DNA of 28,517 bases from Gemmatimonadota bacterium (GTDB taxonomy: Bacteria; 4572-55; J002), in the NCBI GenBank assembly GCA_003697105.1, contig RFFQ01000181.1:1-28517 (forward strand), written 5' to 3'. Below, piece by piece: positions 20,299-28,435 of the stretch. The notes beneath the pieces were generated by a model. It was not told the DNA's origin. It ran no database searches and saw nothing but the letters and a program-made list of their open reading frames with translations. The position numbers and the translations under genes were made by a program. Numbering within the stretch: the stretch's first letter is position 1; every line of letters starts with the position of its first letter.

Positions 20299-21225
20299 AT
20301 GAAGCCAACGTGGTGGGACTTGCAATTTCCCAATGGACTACAATACGTGACAATTCCAGATACCAACAATGAACCCGTCCAAATTGCCTACGCGGAAAAA
20401 GGCACGGGAAAACCGCTGGTGTTGGTGCAAGGGTGGGGCAGTTGGAGTTACGCTTGGCGAAAAAACATCGATGCGCTGGCAGAACAGTTTCGGGTAATTT
20501 GCTTTGACGGTAAAGGGTATGGATATTCTGAAAAACGTCCCACCCGTGAAAAAGCCGGACACCAAATTGAGGAAACCTTTCACATTTTGGCGGCATTGAC
20601 CGCCGAACCGGTCATCATGGTGGCGGAATCACTGGGAAGCGTGATTGCACTCGCGATAGCTCAACACCATCCAGAGCGAATTTCCCATCTGATTCTGATC
20701 GATTGTGCCGTGTTCCCCCAAAAACTACCCAATATGGGGATGCAACTCCTAACATATCTACCGCTCATGGGGGTGCAACGCCTTGACGAATGGGGGTGGA
20801 TACGTTTATTCAGCCCGTTGATTCAGTGGATAACATACGTCGCACAGGGTGAAATTTACACCAACCAGTCAATCAGTTACGATGCGATAAAAACCGTTAT
20901 CGATCCATTTATACGAGAGCGGTACGCCGTAACGCAACTGGTACAAGACACTCAAATTGCCGCGCGGGAAATTCAAAAATACCGGAAACACCAGCCAAAT
21001 CTTTTATGGGAAATTCACAACCGGCTTTCGCAGGTCAAACAGCCCACACTGATTTTGTGGGGCGAGAATGACCACTGGTTTCCCCCTTCGGATGGCGAAA
21101 AATTGTGTAACCTTTTGCCCAATGCGCAGTTGAAGATCATCCCCAACTGCGGGCATCATGCGCCGGGAGATCAGCCCGAAATCGTCAATACGGAAATATT
21201 GAACTTTCTTCAACAGGAAAATTAA
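20299..21225 (+). CDS. Alpha/beta-fold hydrolase
   Basis: A 308-residue protein with the alpha/beta-hydrolase layout: an oxyanion-loop strand LVLVQGWGSWSYAW, FDGKGYGYSEK, a nucleophile elbow at Ser111, an acid at Asp258 (LWGENDHW) and His286 (NCGHHAPGD). The elbow reads AESLGS rather than GxSxG, a tolerated but less common variant. There is no signal peptide, so it is probably cytoplasmic. The substrate cannot be told; the family includes esterases, haloalkane dehalogenases and C-C hydrolases. It is 8 bp after the YbbR-like gene and 5 bp before a glycosyltransferase gene, so it belongs to the same transcription unit; its ribosome site is weak. Confidence 0.85.
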   Translation: MKPTWWDLQFPNGLQYVTIPDTNNEPVQIAYAEKGTGKPLVLVQGWGSWSYAWRKNIDALAEQFRVICFDGKGYGYSEKRPTREKAGHQIEETFHILAALTAEPVIMVAESLGSVIALAIAQHHPERISHLILIDCAVFPQKLPNMGMQLLTYLPLMGVQRLDEWGWIRLFSPLIQWITYVAQGEIYTNQSISYDAIKTVIDPFIRERYAVTQLVQDTQIAAREIQKYRKHQPNLLWEIHNRLSQVKQPTLILWGENDHWFPPSDGEKLCNLLPNAQLKIIPNCGHHAPGDQPEIVNTEILNFLQQEN

Positions 21226-21230
21226 AACTG

Positions 21231-22385
21231 ATGACAACCCCAACCCGCCAACCGCTCAATCTTCTTTTTGTGAACGGTATCCGCGAGCATATTTTTCGAG
21301 GCGGCGAGAAATGGATGCTTTTGACCGCCAGTGGATTGCATCAGCGGGGTCACACGGTCCTCATCAGCGGACGTCCCAATAGCGAGTGGATCAAGCGATG
21401 TGCCGCGGCAGGATTACCAGTCTATCCCACTCCCTTACGCGGTGATTTCTACCCGCCAGCGTGGCGTTTCTTCTATCAGTTGGTCAAAGCACATCATATT
21501 GACGGCGTCTGCCTCTCGATGGAAAAAGCGGTGCGGTTGTGTGGTGTGGCGGCAAAAATGGCGGGTGTTCCGGCGATCGTCTCTCGCAAAGGACTGATGC
21601 TGATGAAAAATGAACTGCTCTACCGTCTGGCATACCGCTACATCGTGGACCGCGTAATCACCAATTCGCACCAGTTAAAAACGGAAATGTGCCAATTTGA
21701 TTTCCTCTCACCGGAAAAAGTGAGTGTTGTTCACAACGGAGTGGAATTACCCCCGTTGATGAGTCAAAGCGAAAAGCAACAATTAAGAGAAAAATTCAAG
21801 TTACCCGTAAATGCGTTGATCATCGCCGGAGCGGGTCGATTTTCCCCCCAAAAGGGATTTACCGATTTAATCAATGCGTTTTTTCGCGTTCGTCAAACCC
21901 TCCCTCACGTCCATCTGGTATTGTTTGGCGACGGTGAAGAGAAACCCCAATTGGTCGATCAAACCAAAACGTTGTCCTTGACAAACGAGGTACACTTTTT
22001 AGGACACCAACAACCTTTACCGACATTAATACAACTGGCGGATTTGTTTGTACTTTCCTCACATTACGAAGGAATGCCCAACGTGGTACTAGAAGCCATG
22101 TCTGCCCAAGTTCCGGTGCTGTCAACGAACGTCAACGGCGTACCGGAATTAATTGAGGAAGGGGTTTCCGGAGTTACCGTCGAACCCCAAAACCCAGCAC
22201 AATTAGCACAACACATCATCGGGTTATTATCGGATGAATCCCGGCGAAAATCACTGGCAATCGCCGGACGACAGCGGGTCGAGCATCATTTTACCATCCG
22301 CCAGATGATTGACGGCATGGAAGCATTGTTTTACGACATTCTAGCCGAAAAAGGGAAGGGAAACAGTGAAGGTATTCATCACTAA
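21231..22385 (+). CDS. GT4-family glycosyltransferase (first of a tandem pair)
   Basis: A 384-residue GT-B fold enzyme. The N-terminal acceptor domain begins FVNGIREHIFRGGEKWMLLTASGL. The C-terminal donor domain has AGAGRFSPQKGFTDLINAF and the GT4 E-x7-E motif at Glu280/Glu288 (YEGMPNVVLEAM), followed by VNGVPELIEEGVSG. These retaining enzymes transfer sugars from nucleotide donors, here probably in lipopolysaccharide or exopolysaccharide assembly at the inner face of the cytoplasmic membrane. The donor and acceptor are not predictable. Its 3' end overlaps the next glycosyltransferase by 20 bp, and the two share N-terminal signatures, suggesting an old duplication. Confidence 0.9.
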   Translation: MTTPTRQPLNLLFVNGIREHIFRGGEKWMLLTASGLHQRGHTVLISGRPNSEWIKRCAAAGLPVYPTPLRGDFYPPAWRFFYQLVKAHHIDGVCLSMEKAVRLCGVAAKMAGVPAIVSRKGLMLMKNELLYRLAYRYIVDRVITNSHQLKTEMCQFDFLSPEKVSVVHNGVELPPLMSQSEKQQLREKFKLPVNALIIAGAGRFSPQKGFTDLINAFFRVRQTLPHVHLVLFGDGEEKPQLVDQTKTLSLTNEVHFLGHQQPLPTLIQLADLFVLSSHYEGMPNVVLEAMSAQVPVLSTNVNGVPELIEEGVSGVTVEPQNPAQLAQHIIGLLSDESRRKSLAIAGRQRVEHHFTIRQMIDGMEALFYDILAEKGKGNSEGIHH

Positions 22386-23439
22386 CTCATCCCGCGTTTG
22401 GGGCGGAAACGAAAATTGGGCAGTCACCACTGCTGAAGGATTGCAGAATGCAGGTCACACGGTCAAGTTGATCCTCAAAGCCGGGGGAGCGGTACAAAAA
22501 CGGGCAACCGCACGCGGTCTGTCTGTAATCGCGCTGGAGCGATTCGGGGGCGACGCGGAGCTACCGGCTCTTCTCCGGTTTTACCGGTTATTCCGGCGCG
22601 AACAACCGGACGCAATTATTTTGACCAACACCAAGGATTATTGGGTTTGCGGCTTAACCAGCTATTTGGCAGGAGTACCAAAGCGGATTCTGCGCCTTTC
22701 AATGGTACGGCGCATTCAGAACAATATCAAATATAAACTGATTTACACGCGATTTAGCACTCACGTGATTGTAAACAGCCGAGAAGTGGAGACGGGTATC
22801 CGGCAATCCGCGGCGTGGTTGCAGTCGATCCCCATTGAGGTCGTTTATAACGGGGTTAGCCGCCTCAAGGTTTCACCACCGCGAGAACAACCGCTTGAGT
22901 TACCCTCAAATGCGTTTGTGATTGGCGCTTGTGCCAATATTACGACTCGTAAACGATTTGATTGGGTAATCCGGGCAGTGGCAGAATCATCTCCAGAATT
23001 GAATCACGCTCAGGTGGTACTGGTGGGCGAGGGTAGCGCCCTTCCCGACCTGCAAAAATTAGCCGAACAATTACATGTTACAAATCGCATACATTTCCCC
23101 GGTTATACCTCTGACCCACACCCGTGGTACCATCTGTTTGACCTAAATGTCTTGCCTTCGCAACAAGAAGGAATGCCGACTGCCATTCTGGAAGCCATGG
23201 CACAGGGGTGCCCCACCCTTGCCACCGATTGCGGCGGTGTACGGGAATTATTGAACAACGGCGAATGCGGGATGATTGTCGGGATCAATGATTACAACGG
23301 GTTCAAACAGGCATTGATTGATCTAGCATCCCAACCGGATCGATTAGCAACATACCGGAAAAACAGCATTGAACGGGTCAAAACACATTTTACGCACACG
23401 AAATTGATCGAACATCTCAACCGCATTTTAATGAGTTAA
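22366..23439 (+). CDS. GT4-family glycosyltransferase (second of the pair)
   Basis: A 357-residue GT-B enzyme starting at GTG 22366, 20 bp inside the previous gene, with GGAAGGGA just upstream. The N-terminus, SRVWGGNENWAVTTAEGLQNAGHTV, resembles that of its neighbour. The donor domain has GACANITTRKRFDWVIRAV and the E-x7-E motif at Glu268/Glu276 (QEGMPTAILEAM), then CGGVRELLNNGECGM. It probably acts in the same glycan pathway as the preceding enzyme. It is the last plus-strand gene of the unit; a 99-bp gap without a convincing terminator separates it from a convergent gene. Confidence 0.9.
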   Translation: MKVFITNSSRVWGGNENWAVTTAEGLQNAGHTVKLILKAGGAVQKRATARGLSVIALERFGGDAELPALLRFYRLFRREQPDAIILTNTKDYWVCGLTSYLAGVPKRILRLSMVRRIQNNIKYKLIYTRFSTHVIVNSREVETGIRQSAAWLQSIPIEVVYNGVSRLKVSPPREQPLELPSNAFVIGACANITTRKRFDWVIRAVAESSPELNHAQVVLVGEGSALPDLQKLAEQLHVTNRIHFPGYTSDPHPWYHLFDLNVLPSQQEGMPTAILEAMAQGCPTLATDCGGVRELLNNGECGMIVGINDYNGFKQALIDLASQPDRLATYRKNSIERVKTHFTHTKLIEHLNRILMS

Positions 23440-23538
23440 TCTGGAAGCACCAACATGTCATAAACCCTCGACACGTTGGAAAACATCAGATGTGATCTGT
23501 CGTGCGTCCGCGGTGGAAGTGCCGGTCATCGTGACGGA

Positions 23539-24714
23539 TTACCCTTTAGCCGGATGGCAAAGCCGGTGGATTTCAGCCAGCATCAGTTTCCCCCGTTTTT
23601 GCCAGAGATACGCATCTGCCTGCTGTAGCGCCGCGTGAGTAAATTGGCGGTAAACGGCATTCGTTTTTAGAATATGGCGGATTCCTTGTGCCATTTCTGC
23701 GGGGTTTTCCGGGGTGAAAAATTGCGCCGCCCGCTCATCCGGTAAAAAGTTCCGAATGGCAGGTAGATCCGCGGTAACAATGGGAATCCCGTGTGAGAGA
23801 TAATCAAACAATTTATTCGGTGCGGTTAGGTAGCGGTTGTAGAACACATTTTTTAACGGAATGACGCCGATGGCAACCTTTTCTAACCAGTGATCGACTT
23901 CGACCGGTGGAATCCAGCCGGTAATGTGAATGCGGTCTTGCCAACCTGCTACGGTAATGTGGTGCTGAATGGGCGCAATTTCCCGGTCATCTCGTCCCCC
24001 GATGAGAACCAGTTTTAAATCTGGGTCTTCTAACAAGCGGAATGCTTCAAACAGAAATTCAACCCCTTTTTTCCACTCCAAACTACCAACATAGCCGATC
24101 AGTTTATGCCGAAACCGGTCAAATTGAGGGGGTTTAATGCGTAGCAATCCCGGCTTTGCCACGGTGATCGCGTGGTTGGGGAAATATTTTTGATACCATT
24201 GGGCTTGAGCTTCTTGAAGACATAGCACACCGGTCATTCGGGGAATAAACGTCCGCTCCAGCCAGCGATATTTTTTCGCATTTGCTGGCTTCAGGTCCGG
24301 GCGGATAGAAAGATCGAGGTAAAAATTATGCGGCTGGTAAAACACCGGAATTTGGGTGTGGAATTTTAACCAAGCCAAGTATGGTAGTGCGCCCGGATCC
24401 CGGGAGATGACCGCGTCGAGCGGTCGATGTTGGTGAAGTTGCCGAATTTGGCGAAACGCCTCCAGATAAAACCATTGGTTGGTACGTATTCCGAAGCGAG
24501 CCGTTCGCGGGAGCATGATCACCTGAAAATGAGGTAATTCCTCCAACTCAAAATTGGCAAAAAGAGATGTTGTGGTGAAATGGGGGTCTTTTTTTTGAGT
24601 AATAAGGATACACTCCGCCCCACCCAATGCCAAACCATAACCGTTTAACAGGGAAAAATTGACTGCCGGAATATTCGTATCCATCCGGACTTTATTGAGG
24701 TAAACAACTCTCAT
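23539..24714 (-). CDS. Glycosyltransferase, GT4-like, coupled to miaA
   Basis: A 391-residue GT-B protein. The C-terminal half shows a donor domain: LIGYVGSLEWKKGVEFLFEAFRLL, LVLIGGRDDREI, and APNKLFDYLSHGIPIVTADLPAIRNFL. The last replaces the E-x7-E motif of classical GT4 enzymes with the NKLFDYLSHGIP form seen in many LPS/capsule transferases. ATG 24714 overlaps the miaA stop as ATGA, so I prefer it to an in-frame ATG at 24729. The donor and acceptor are unknown. Pairing with miaA is probably only operon packing. It is more distant from the two plus-strand glycosyltransferases than they are from each other. Confidence 0.87.
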   Translation of the reverse strand: MRVVYLNKVRMDTNIPAVNFSLLNGYGLALGGAECILITQKKDPHFTTTSLFANFELEELPHFQVIMLPRTARFGIRTNQWFYLEAFRQIRQLHQHRPLDAVISRDPGALPYLAWLKFHTQIPVFYQPHNFYLDLSIRPDLKPANAKKYRWLERTFIPRMTGVLCLQEAQAQWYQKYFPNHAITVAKPGLLRIKPPQFDRFRHKLIGYVGSLEWKKGVEFLFEAFRLLEDPDLKLVLIGGRDDREIAPIQHHITVAGWQDRIHITGWIPPVEVDHWLEKVAIGVIPLKNVFYNRYLTAPNKLFDYLSHGIPIVTADLPAIRNFLPDERAAQFFTPENPAEMAQGIRHILKTNAVYRQFTHAALQQADAYLWQKRGKLMLAEIHRLCHPAKG

Positions 24715-25637
24715 CGCGGATGTTCCCATAAATGCAAAATTTCAGCGCAAATGTCTGCTGAGGACTGCTCTCCCACATCCAGCCATTGAATGCGCGGATT
24801 CGCCCGAAACCAAGTCAATTGACGCTTGGCATAACGGCGGCTGTTTTGCTTGATCTGATTTACCGCATCGGTTTGGGAGATGCGCCCTTGCAAATAGGCA
24901 ATCGATTCTTTGTAACCGATGGTATTTAAGGCATTTAGATCGGGTGAGAATCCGTGGTCTAAGATGGATTGGACTTCATCAAACAAACCCATTTCAATCA
25001 TCTGATCGACACGAAGTTCAATCCGTTGGTATAGTGCCGCCCGATCTCGGGTCAAGCCAATAAATAGAGGGTCATAGCGTGGATTCGATTGCGCCTGATG
25101 TTCGGTATGCCACGCGGTGAGGGTTTTACCGGTGCCGTGATACACTTCCAGCGCCCGTACTAGCCGCTTGCGGTCATGGGGGTGAATCCGGGCGGCGGAC
25201 GGAGGATCGACCTGACGCAGTTGGTCATACAAGCTCGCTAATGGTAAATTTTTCAGTTTGTTACGGATTTCAGGATCTGCCGGAGGTCCTGAAAAAAACC
25301 CCTCAATTAATGCGCGAATGTACAACCCAGAACCGCCCACGATCACCGGAGTTTTAGAACGTTTCCGCAACTGATCGATAATCCGGTGGCTATCAGTGGC
25401 AAACTGGGCGGCATCGTACGATTGATCGGGGCTTACAATATCAATTTGATGATGAAACACGGCGGCTTGTTCTTGCGGGGTCGGTTTTGCCGTGCCGATA
25501 TCGAGATAGCGGTATATTTGGCGGGAGTCTGCTGAGATAATTTCGCCGTTTAAATGGTGTGCCACCCGAATACCAAGGGCAGTTTTTCCCACCGCCGTGG
25601 GTCCGGCAATAATCACAAGATCATATGTATCTGGCAT
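24711..25637 (-). CDS. miaA: tRNA dimethylallyltransferase
   Basis: A 308-residue protein of normal MiaA length. It transfers the dimethylallyl group of DMAPP to N6 of A37 in tRNAs that read UNN codons. The P-loop GPTAVGKT is at residues 12-19 and DSRQIY at 37-42. IGTAKPT, HHQIDIV, and PVIVGGSGLYIRAL follow, with the later block RIHPHDRKRLVRALEVY and the C-terminal NTIGYKES and KQNSRRYAKRQLTWFR that contact tRNA. The ribosome site is weak. It is divergent from the outer-membrane barrel gene and translationally coupled to the downstream glycosyltransferase. Confidence 0.97.
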   Translation of the reverse strand: MPDTYDLVIIAGPTAVGKTALGIRVAHHLNGEIISADSRQIYRYLDIGTAKPTPQEQAAVFHHQIDIVSPDQSYDAAQFATDSHRIIDQLRKRSKTPVIVGGSGLYIRALIEGFFSGPPADPEIRNKLKNLPLASLYDQLRQVDPPSAARIHPHDRKRLVRALEVYHGTGKTLTAWHTEHQAQSNPRYDPLFIGLTRDRAALYQRIELRVDQMIEMGLFDEVQSILDHGFSPDLNALNTIGYKESIAYLQGRISQTDAVNQIKQNSRRYAKRQLTWFRANPRIQWLDVGEQSSADICAEILHLWEHPR

Positions 25638-25683
25638 GAAGGCACTTGCTCATTTCCGTTTCGGTCTATTGGGATAATTTTAA

Positions 25684-25712
25684 TTGACAAACCTCGGGGG
25701 ATCCCCTAGAAT
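25684..25712 (+). promoter_or_regulatory. Promoter of the outer-membrane barrel gene, with a palindromic spacer
   Basis: TTGACA at 25684-25689, a 17-bp spacer and TAGAAT at 25707-25712. The spacer ends in a perfect 10-bp palindrome GGGGATCCCC (25697-25706) that touches the -10 box. A palindrome there could be an operator, but is short enough to arise by chance. Confidence 0.65.
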
Positions 25713-25765
25713 GTCCATCATTCCGTTCATGTCTCTCCGCGAATTTTCCCAAATAGGATAAACTC

Positions 25766-26767
25766 ATGCGACGATTCATTGGATTTTGGGTGATGCTGAT
25801 GGTCTGTTTTGGCATTCATCCGATTCACGCCCAAGCACCCACCTTTCGTGGGGATAAAGTGTATAAAACGGATGGACAAATTTTAGTTGGTAAGGTGTTG
25901 AAGATTACGGTTCAAGAAGTATTGATTCAAGTTGAGCACGAGCGGACATCTCTTACAATACCCAGCTCTGAAATTGATCGCGTTCGACTAAAAAATGGTA
26001 CGGAAATCCAGTTTCCAATCGATGAAGATTATGTGGATATTGAAGGGACGCCCTACCAACGCAAGAAAGTAAAATCGACTCATGTCGAAAACAGTGCCGG
26101 CCTGTTTGTCAGCGGATTTCGTTATGAACCGTCCTTGAAATCATTCAATGCGTTCATCGATTATACAAATAATGAATTCACCAACATCTTTCCGGCTCAA
26201 GTCACCGGCGTCACCATTGAAGACCCTCTTGAACTCAAACATTTAGAGGGTAATTACGGCATTCATGCGGGTTTCCGCTATTATACCGATCCCGGGTGGT
26301 CGATTGCCCTCTCCTACGGCTATATGTCCACAGATAGTAAAGATGAATTCAGTTATTGGATTCAAAATACATTATATGAATATAAATTCCGGTATATCCT
26401 CAACGCTACGATTGTTGGATTGACGTTTCGTAGTAATCTTATCAAATCTGGGTGGGTTTCTCCGATTTTAGGTGGTGGATTTGACATCTATTCGATTCGT
26501 CGTAAATTGGAATTGGCGACTCCCGATCCCGAAGATACCATCACCCAAGTCGCAAAACAAGAATTTTTATATTTTGAAGACGATGCGCGAGGGGTGGGCA
26601 TCACAGGTTTAGGGGGATTGGAGCTCAACATTACCCGTAATTGGGCCGTGAATGCCGAAGCAAAATATACTTTTTACGGAAAAGCCACGACCAATTATAG
26701 TAAAACGTATGATGTCGAGATGGACGGATGGGCGGCAAGTGCCACCGTATTATTCTACTTCAAATAA
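25766..26767 (+). CDS. Outer-membrane beta-barrel protein
   Basis: A 333-residue protein with a signal peptide ending HAQA (about residue 24). Residues 30-85 form a small beta domain (DKVYKTDGQILVGKVLKI..VLIQVE..SSEIDRVRLKNG) that resembles Sm/SH3-like modules before FCB outer-membrane barrels. From about residue 105 amphipathic strands alternate, for example YGIHAGFRYYTDPGWSIALS and NWAVNAEAKYTFYGKA, and the chain ends SATVLFYFK. This is the usual pattern of OMP_b-brl/OmpA-like barrels. The function is unknown (adhesin, porin or structural). It is a single gene with a good promoter, divergent from miaA; a weak hairpin follows. Confidence 0.82.
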   Translation: MRRFIGFWVMLMVCFGIHPIHAQAPTFRGDKVYKTDGQILVGKVLKITVQEVLIQVEHERTSLTIPSSEIDRVRLKNGTEIQFPIDEDYVDIEGTPYQRKKVKSTHVENSAGLFVSGFRYEPSLKSFNAFIDYTNNEFTNIFPAQVTGVTIEDPLELKHLEGNYGIHAGFRYYTDPGWSIALSYGYMSTDSKDEFSYWIQNTLYEYKFRYILNATIVGLTFRSNLIKSGWVSPILGGGFDIYSIRRKLELATPDPEDTITQVAKQEFLYFEDDARGVGITGLGGLELNITRNWAVNAEAKYTFYGKATTNYSKTYDVEMDGWAASATVLFYFK

Positions 26768-26790
26768 CATATTTATAATCAACAAGTTAA

Positions 26791-26822
26791 ATCGCTTTAT
26801 CACCTAAAATTTGAGCGATTAA
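26791..26822 (+). terminator. Weak hairpin after the barrel gene
   Basis: A 7-bp stem (AATCGCT/AGCGATT) with a loop of about 17 nt and no T-tract. It may be a poor terminator or simply AT-rich background in the 273-bp gap before dnaA. Confidence 0.25.
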
Positions 26823-26928
26823 TCTGAAACAAAAACTTACAAAAAAACCTAAAAAAAATATCTATAACCATCTGGAAATAAAAGAGTTAACTTCAACAAA
26901 ATCTGAGAAAAAATCCCTGAAATTTTTC

Positions 26929-26957
26929 TTGACATTTGAAATAATCTCCTGTATTAT
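26929..26957 (+). promoter_or_regulatory. dnaA promoter
   Basis: TTGACA at 26929-26934, a 17-bp spacer and TATTAT at 26952-26957. The start site would be near 26964, giving a leader of about 77 nt. A DnaA-box-like 9-mer overlaps the -10 box. Confidence 0.75.
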
Positions 26958-26962
26958 CGACA
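26954..26962 (+). promoter_or_regulatory. DnaA-box-like site on the dnaA -10 element
   Basis: TTATCGACA differs at one position from the consensus TTATNCACA and overlaps the -10 box TATTAT. Binding there would block RNA polymerase, giving autorepression as described for dnaA in other bacteria. I find no second good box in the gap, so this rests on one near match. Confidence 0.4.
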
Positions 26963-27040
26963 AACGCTCTTTTTATAAGCGGGATACGAAGGATATTCGA
27001 TTATTTTGGTGCATGACTATGCGGGGATGAAGGGAAGTTT

Positions 27041-28435
27041 ATGAGTTCCACAGCGGCTCAACTTTGGGAAAAGGTATTAGAAGGAATCCGATCGGAAGTC
27101 GATGAACAAAGTTACGAAACGTGGCTTGCCAGTGCAAAAGGCGTGTCACTCTCAACAGACTTTCTATATATTGAGGTCGAGAGTGATTTTGCTGCGAATT
27201 ATATTTATCGTAACATGAAGGATCAACTCGAAGCGGTGTTAAAAAAAACGGTCAACAATAAATCCGTTGGGATTAAATGTATCGTTGCTGAAGGTCAAGC
27301 CCCTCGCCCTCAACACGCGGAATCACCCGCACCTTCCACACTCCGCCCACCGGATCATTCTCGGAAACGGGTTTCCGGAGCCACCCCGGTTCAAACCCTT
27401 GAAAGCACTTTAAATCCGAAATACACATTTAGTGAATTTGTTGTCGGGAAAAGTAACCAGTTCGCCCATGCCGCAGCAAAAGGTGTGGCTGAAAAACCTG
27501 CCCAAATTTATAACCCGCTTTTTATCTACGGTGGTGTCGGTTTAGGAAAAACACACTTGATGCAAGCAATTGGGCATAGCGTTAAAGAACAACAGCCCCA
27601 GAGCAAAGTCTATTATGTTCAAGCCGAAAATTTCATGAATGAAATGATCCAATCGATCCAGCATGGTAATATCATGGATTTTCGGAATAAACACCGGAAT
27701 TTGGATGTATTATTGATAGATGATATTCAATTTATTGCCGGAAAAGAAAGTACGCAGGAAGAGTTTTTCCACACCTTTAATTCACTTCATGGGGCACACA
27801 AGCAGATTATTGTCACAAGTGACCGCCCTCCTAAAGAAATACCCACCTTGGAAGCACGGCTGGTATCTCGTTTTGAATGGGGGTTAATTACCGATATTCA
27901 ACCCCCAGATTTTGAAACACGGGTGGCAATTCTCCGAAAAAAAGCCGAATCCCACTCCCTTGAAATCCCCAACAATGTGATGCACTTCATTGCACACAAT
28001 ATTGATTCCAATATTCGAGAGCTAGAAGGCTCGCTGATCCGTTTAATTGCCTATGCCCAAATTAAAGACCTGCCCATCACGATTGAAATGGCAGGAGAGG
28101 TTCTTAAAGATATGATGGGTGAGGGAAATCACACTATCACAATTGATATTATTCAGCGGGTTGTTGGTGATTATTTTAATGTTTCAATGGCGGATCTCAT
28201 ATCCTCCAAGCGGCATAGCCACCTTGCCCGCTCGCGTCAAATCGCGATGTACCTCTCCCGGGAGTACACCAACGCCTCTCTGATTGAAATTGGGAAAAAT
28301 TTCGGTGATCGGGATCACGCCACGGTTATTCACGCCCATAAAAAAATTAAGAAAGAACTCTCGAAAGAGACGGAAACAGCTAAAGATATTAAAGAACTCA
28401 CCACAATACTTCAGGAGTGGCTGAACCAAAAATAA
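27041..28435 (+). CDS. dnaA: Chromosomal replication initiator protein DnaA
   Basis: A 464-residue protein of standard DnaA length with all four domains. Domain I (1-80) has LWEKVLEGIRSEVDEQSYETW. A Pro/Ser-rich linker (85-120) is domain II. The AAA+ domain III has Walker A GGVGLGKT at 164-171 and Walker B LLIDDI near 224-229, followed by SRFEWGLI. Domain IV ends with the DNA-binding signature FGDRDHATVIHAHKKI (DHATV at 425-429). DnaA binds oriC boxes and melts the origin with ATP. A ribosome site AAGGGAAG precedes ATG 27041. The gene has its own consensus promoter. dnaN would commonly follow, but the window ends 82 bp later. Confidence 0.98.
   Translation: MSSTAAQLWEKVLEGIRSEVDEQSYETWLASAKGVSLSTDFLYIEVESDFAANYIYRNMKDQLEAVLKKTVNNKSVGIKCIVAEGQAPRPQHAESPAPSTLRPPDHSRKRVSGATPVQTLESTLNPKYTFSEFVVGKSNQFAHAAAKGVAEKPAQIYNPLFIYGGVGLGKTHLMQAIGHSVKEQQPQSKVYYVQAENFMNEMIQSIQHGNIMDFRNKHRNLDVLLIDDIQFIAGKESTQEEFFHTFNSLHGAHKQIIVTSDRPPKEIPTLEARLVSRFEWGLITDIQPPDFETRVAILRKKAESHSLEIPNNVMHFIAHNIDSNIRELEGSLIRLIAYAQIKDLPITIEMAGEVLKDMMGEGNHTITIDIIQRVVGDYFNVSMADLISSKRHSHLARSRQIAMYLSREYTNASLIEIGKNFGDRDHATVIHAHKKIKKELSKETETAKDIKELTTILQEWLNQK

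Noticed and set aside
23440-23538. Terminator or small gene between the convergent glycosyltransferases
   Set aside because: Only a 5-bp CGACA/TGTCG pairing with a long loop is visible, with no T-tract and no supported small reading frame.
26793-26801. DnaA box near TTTATCACC upstream of dnaA
   Set aside because: It has too many mismatches to TTATNCACA; only the site at 26954 is close.
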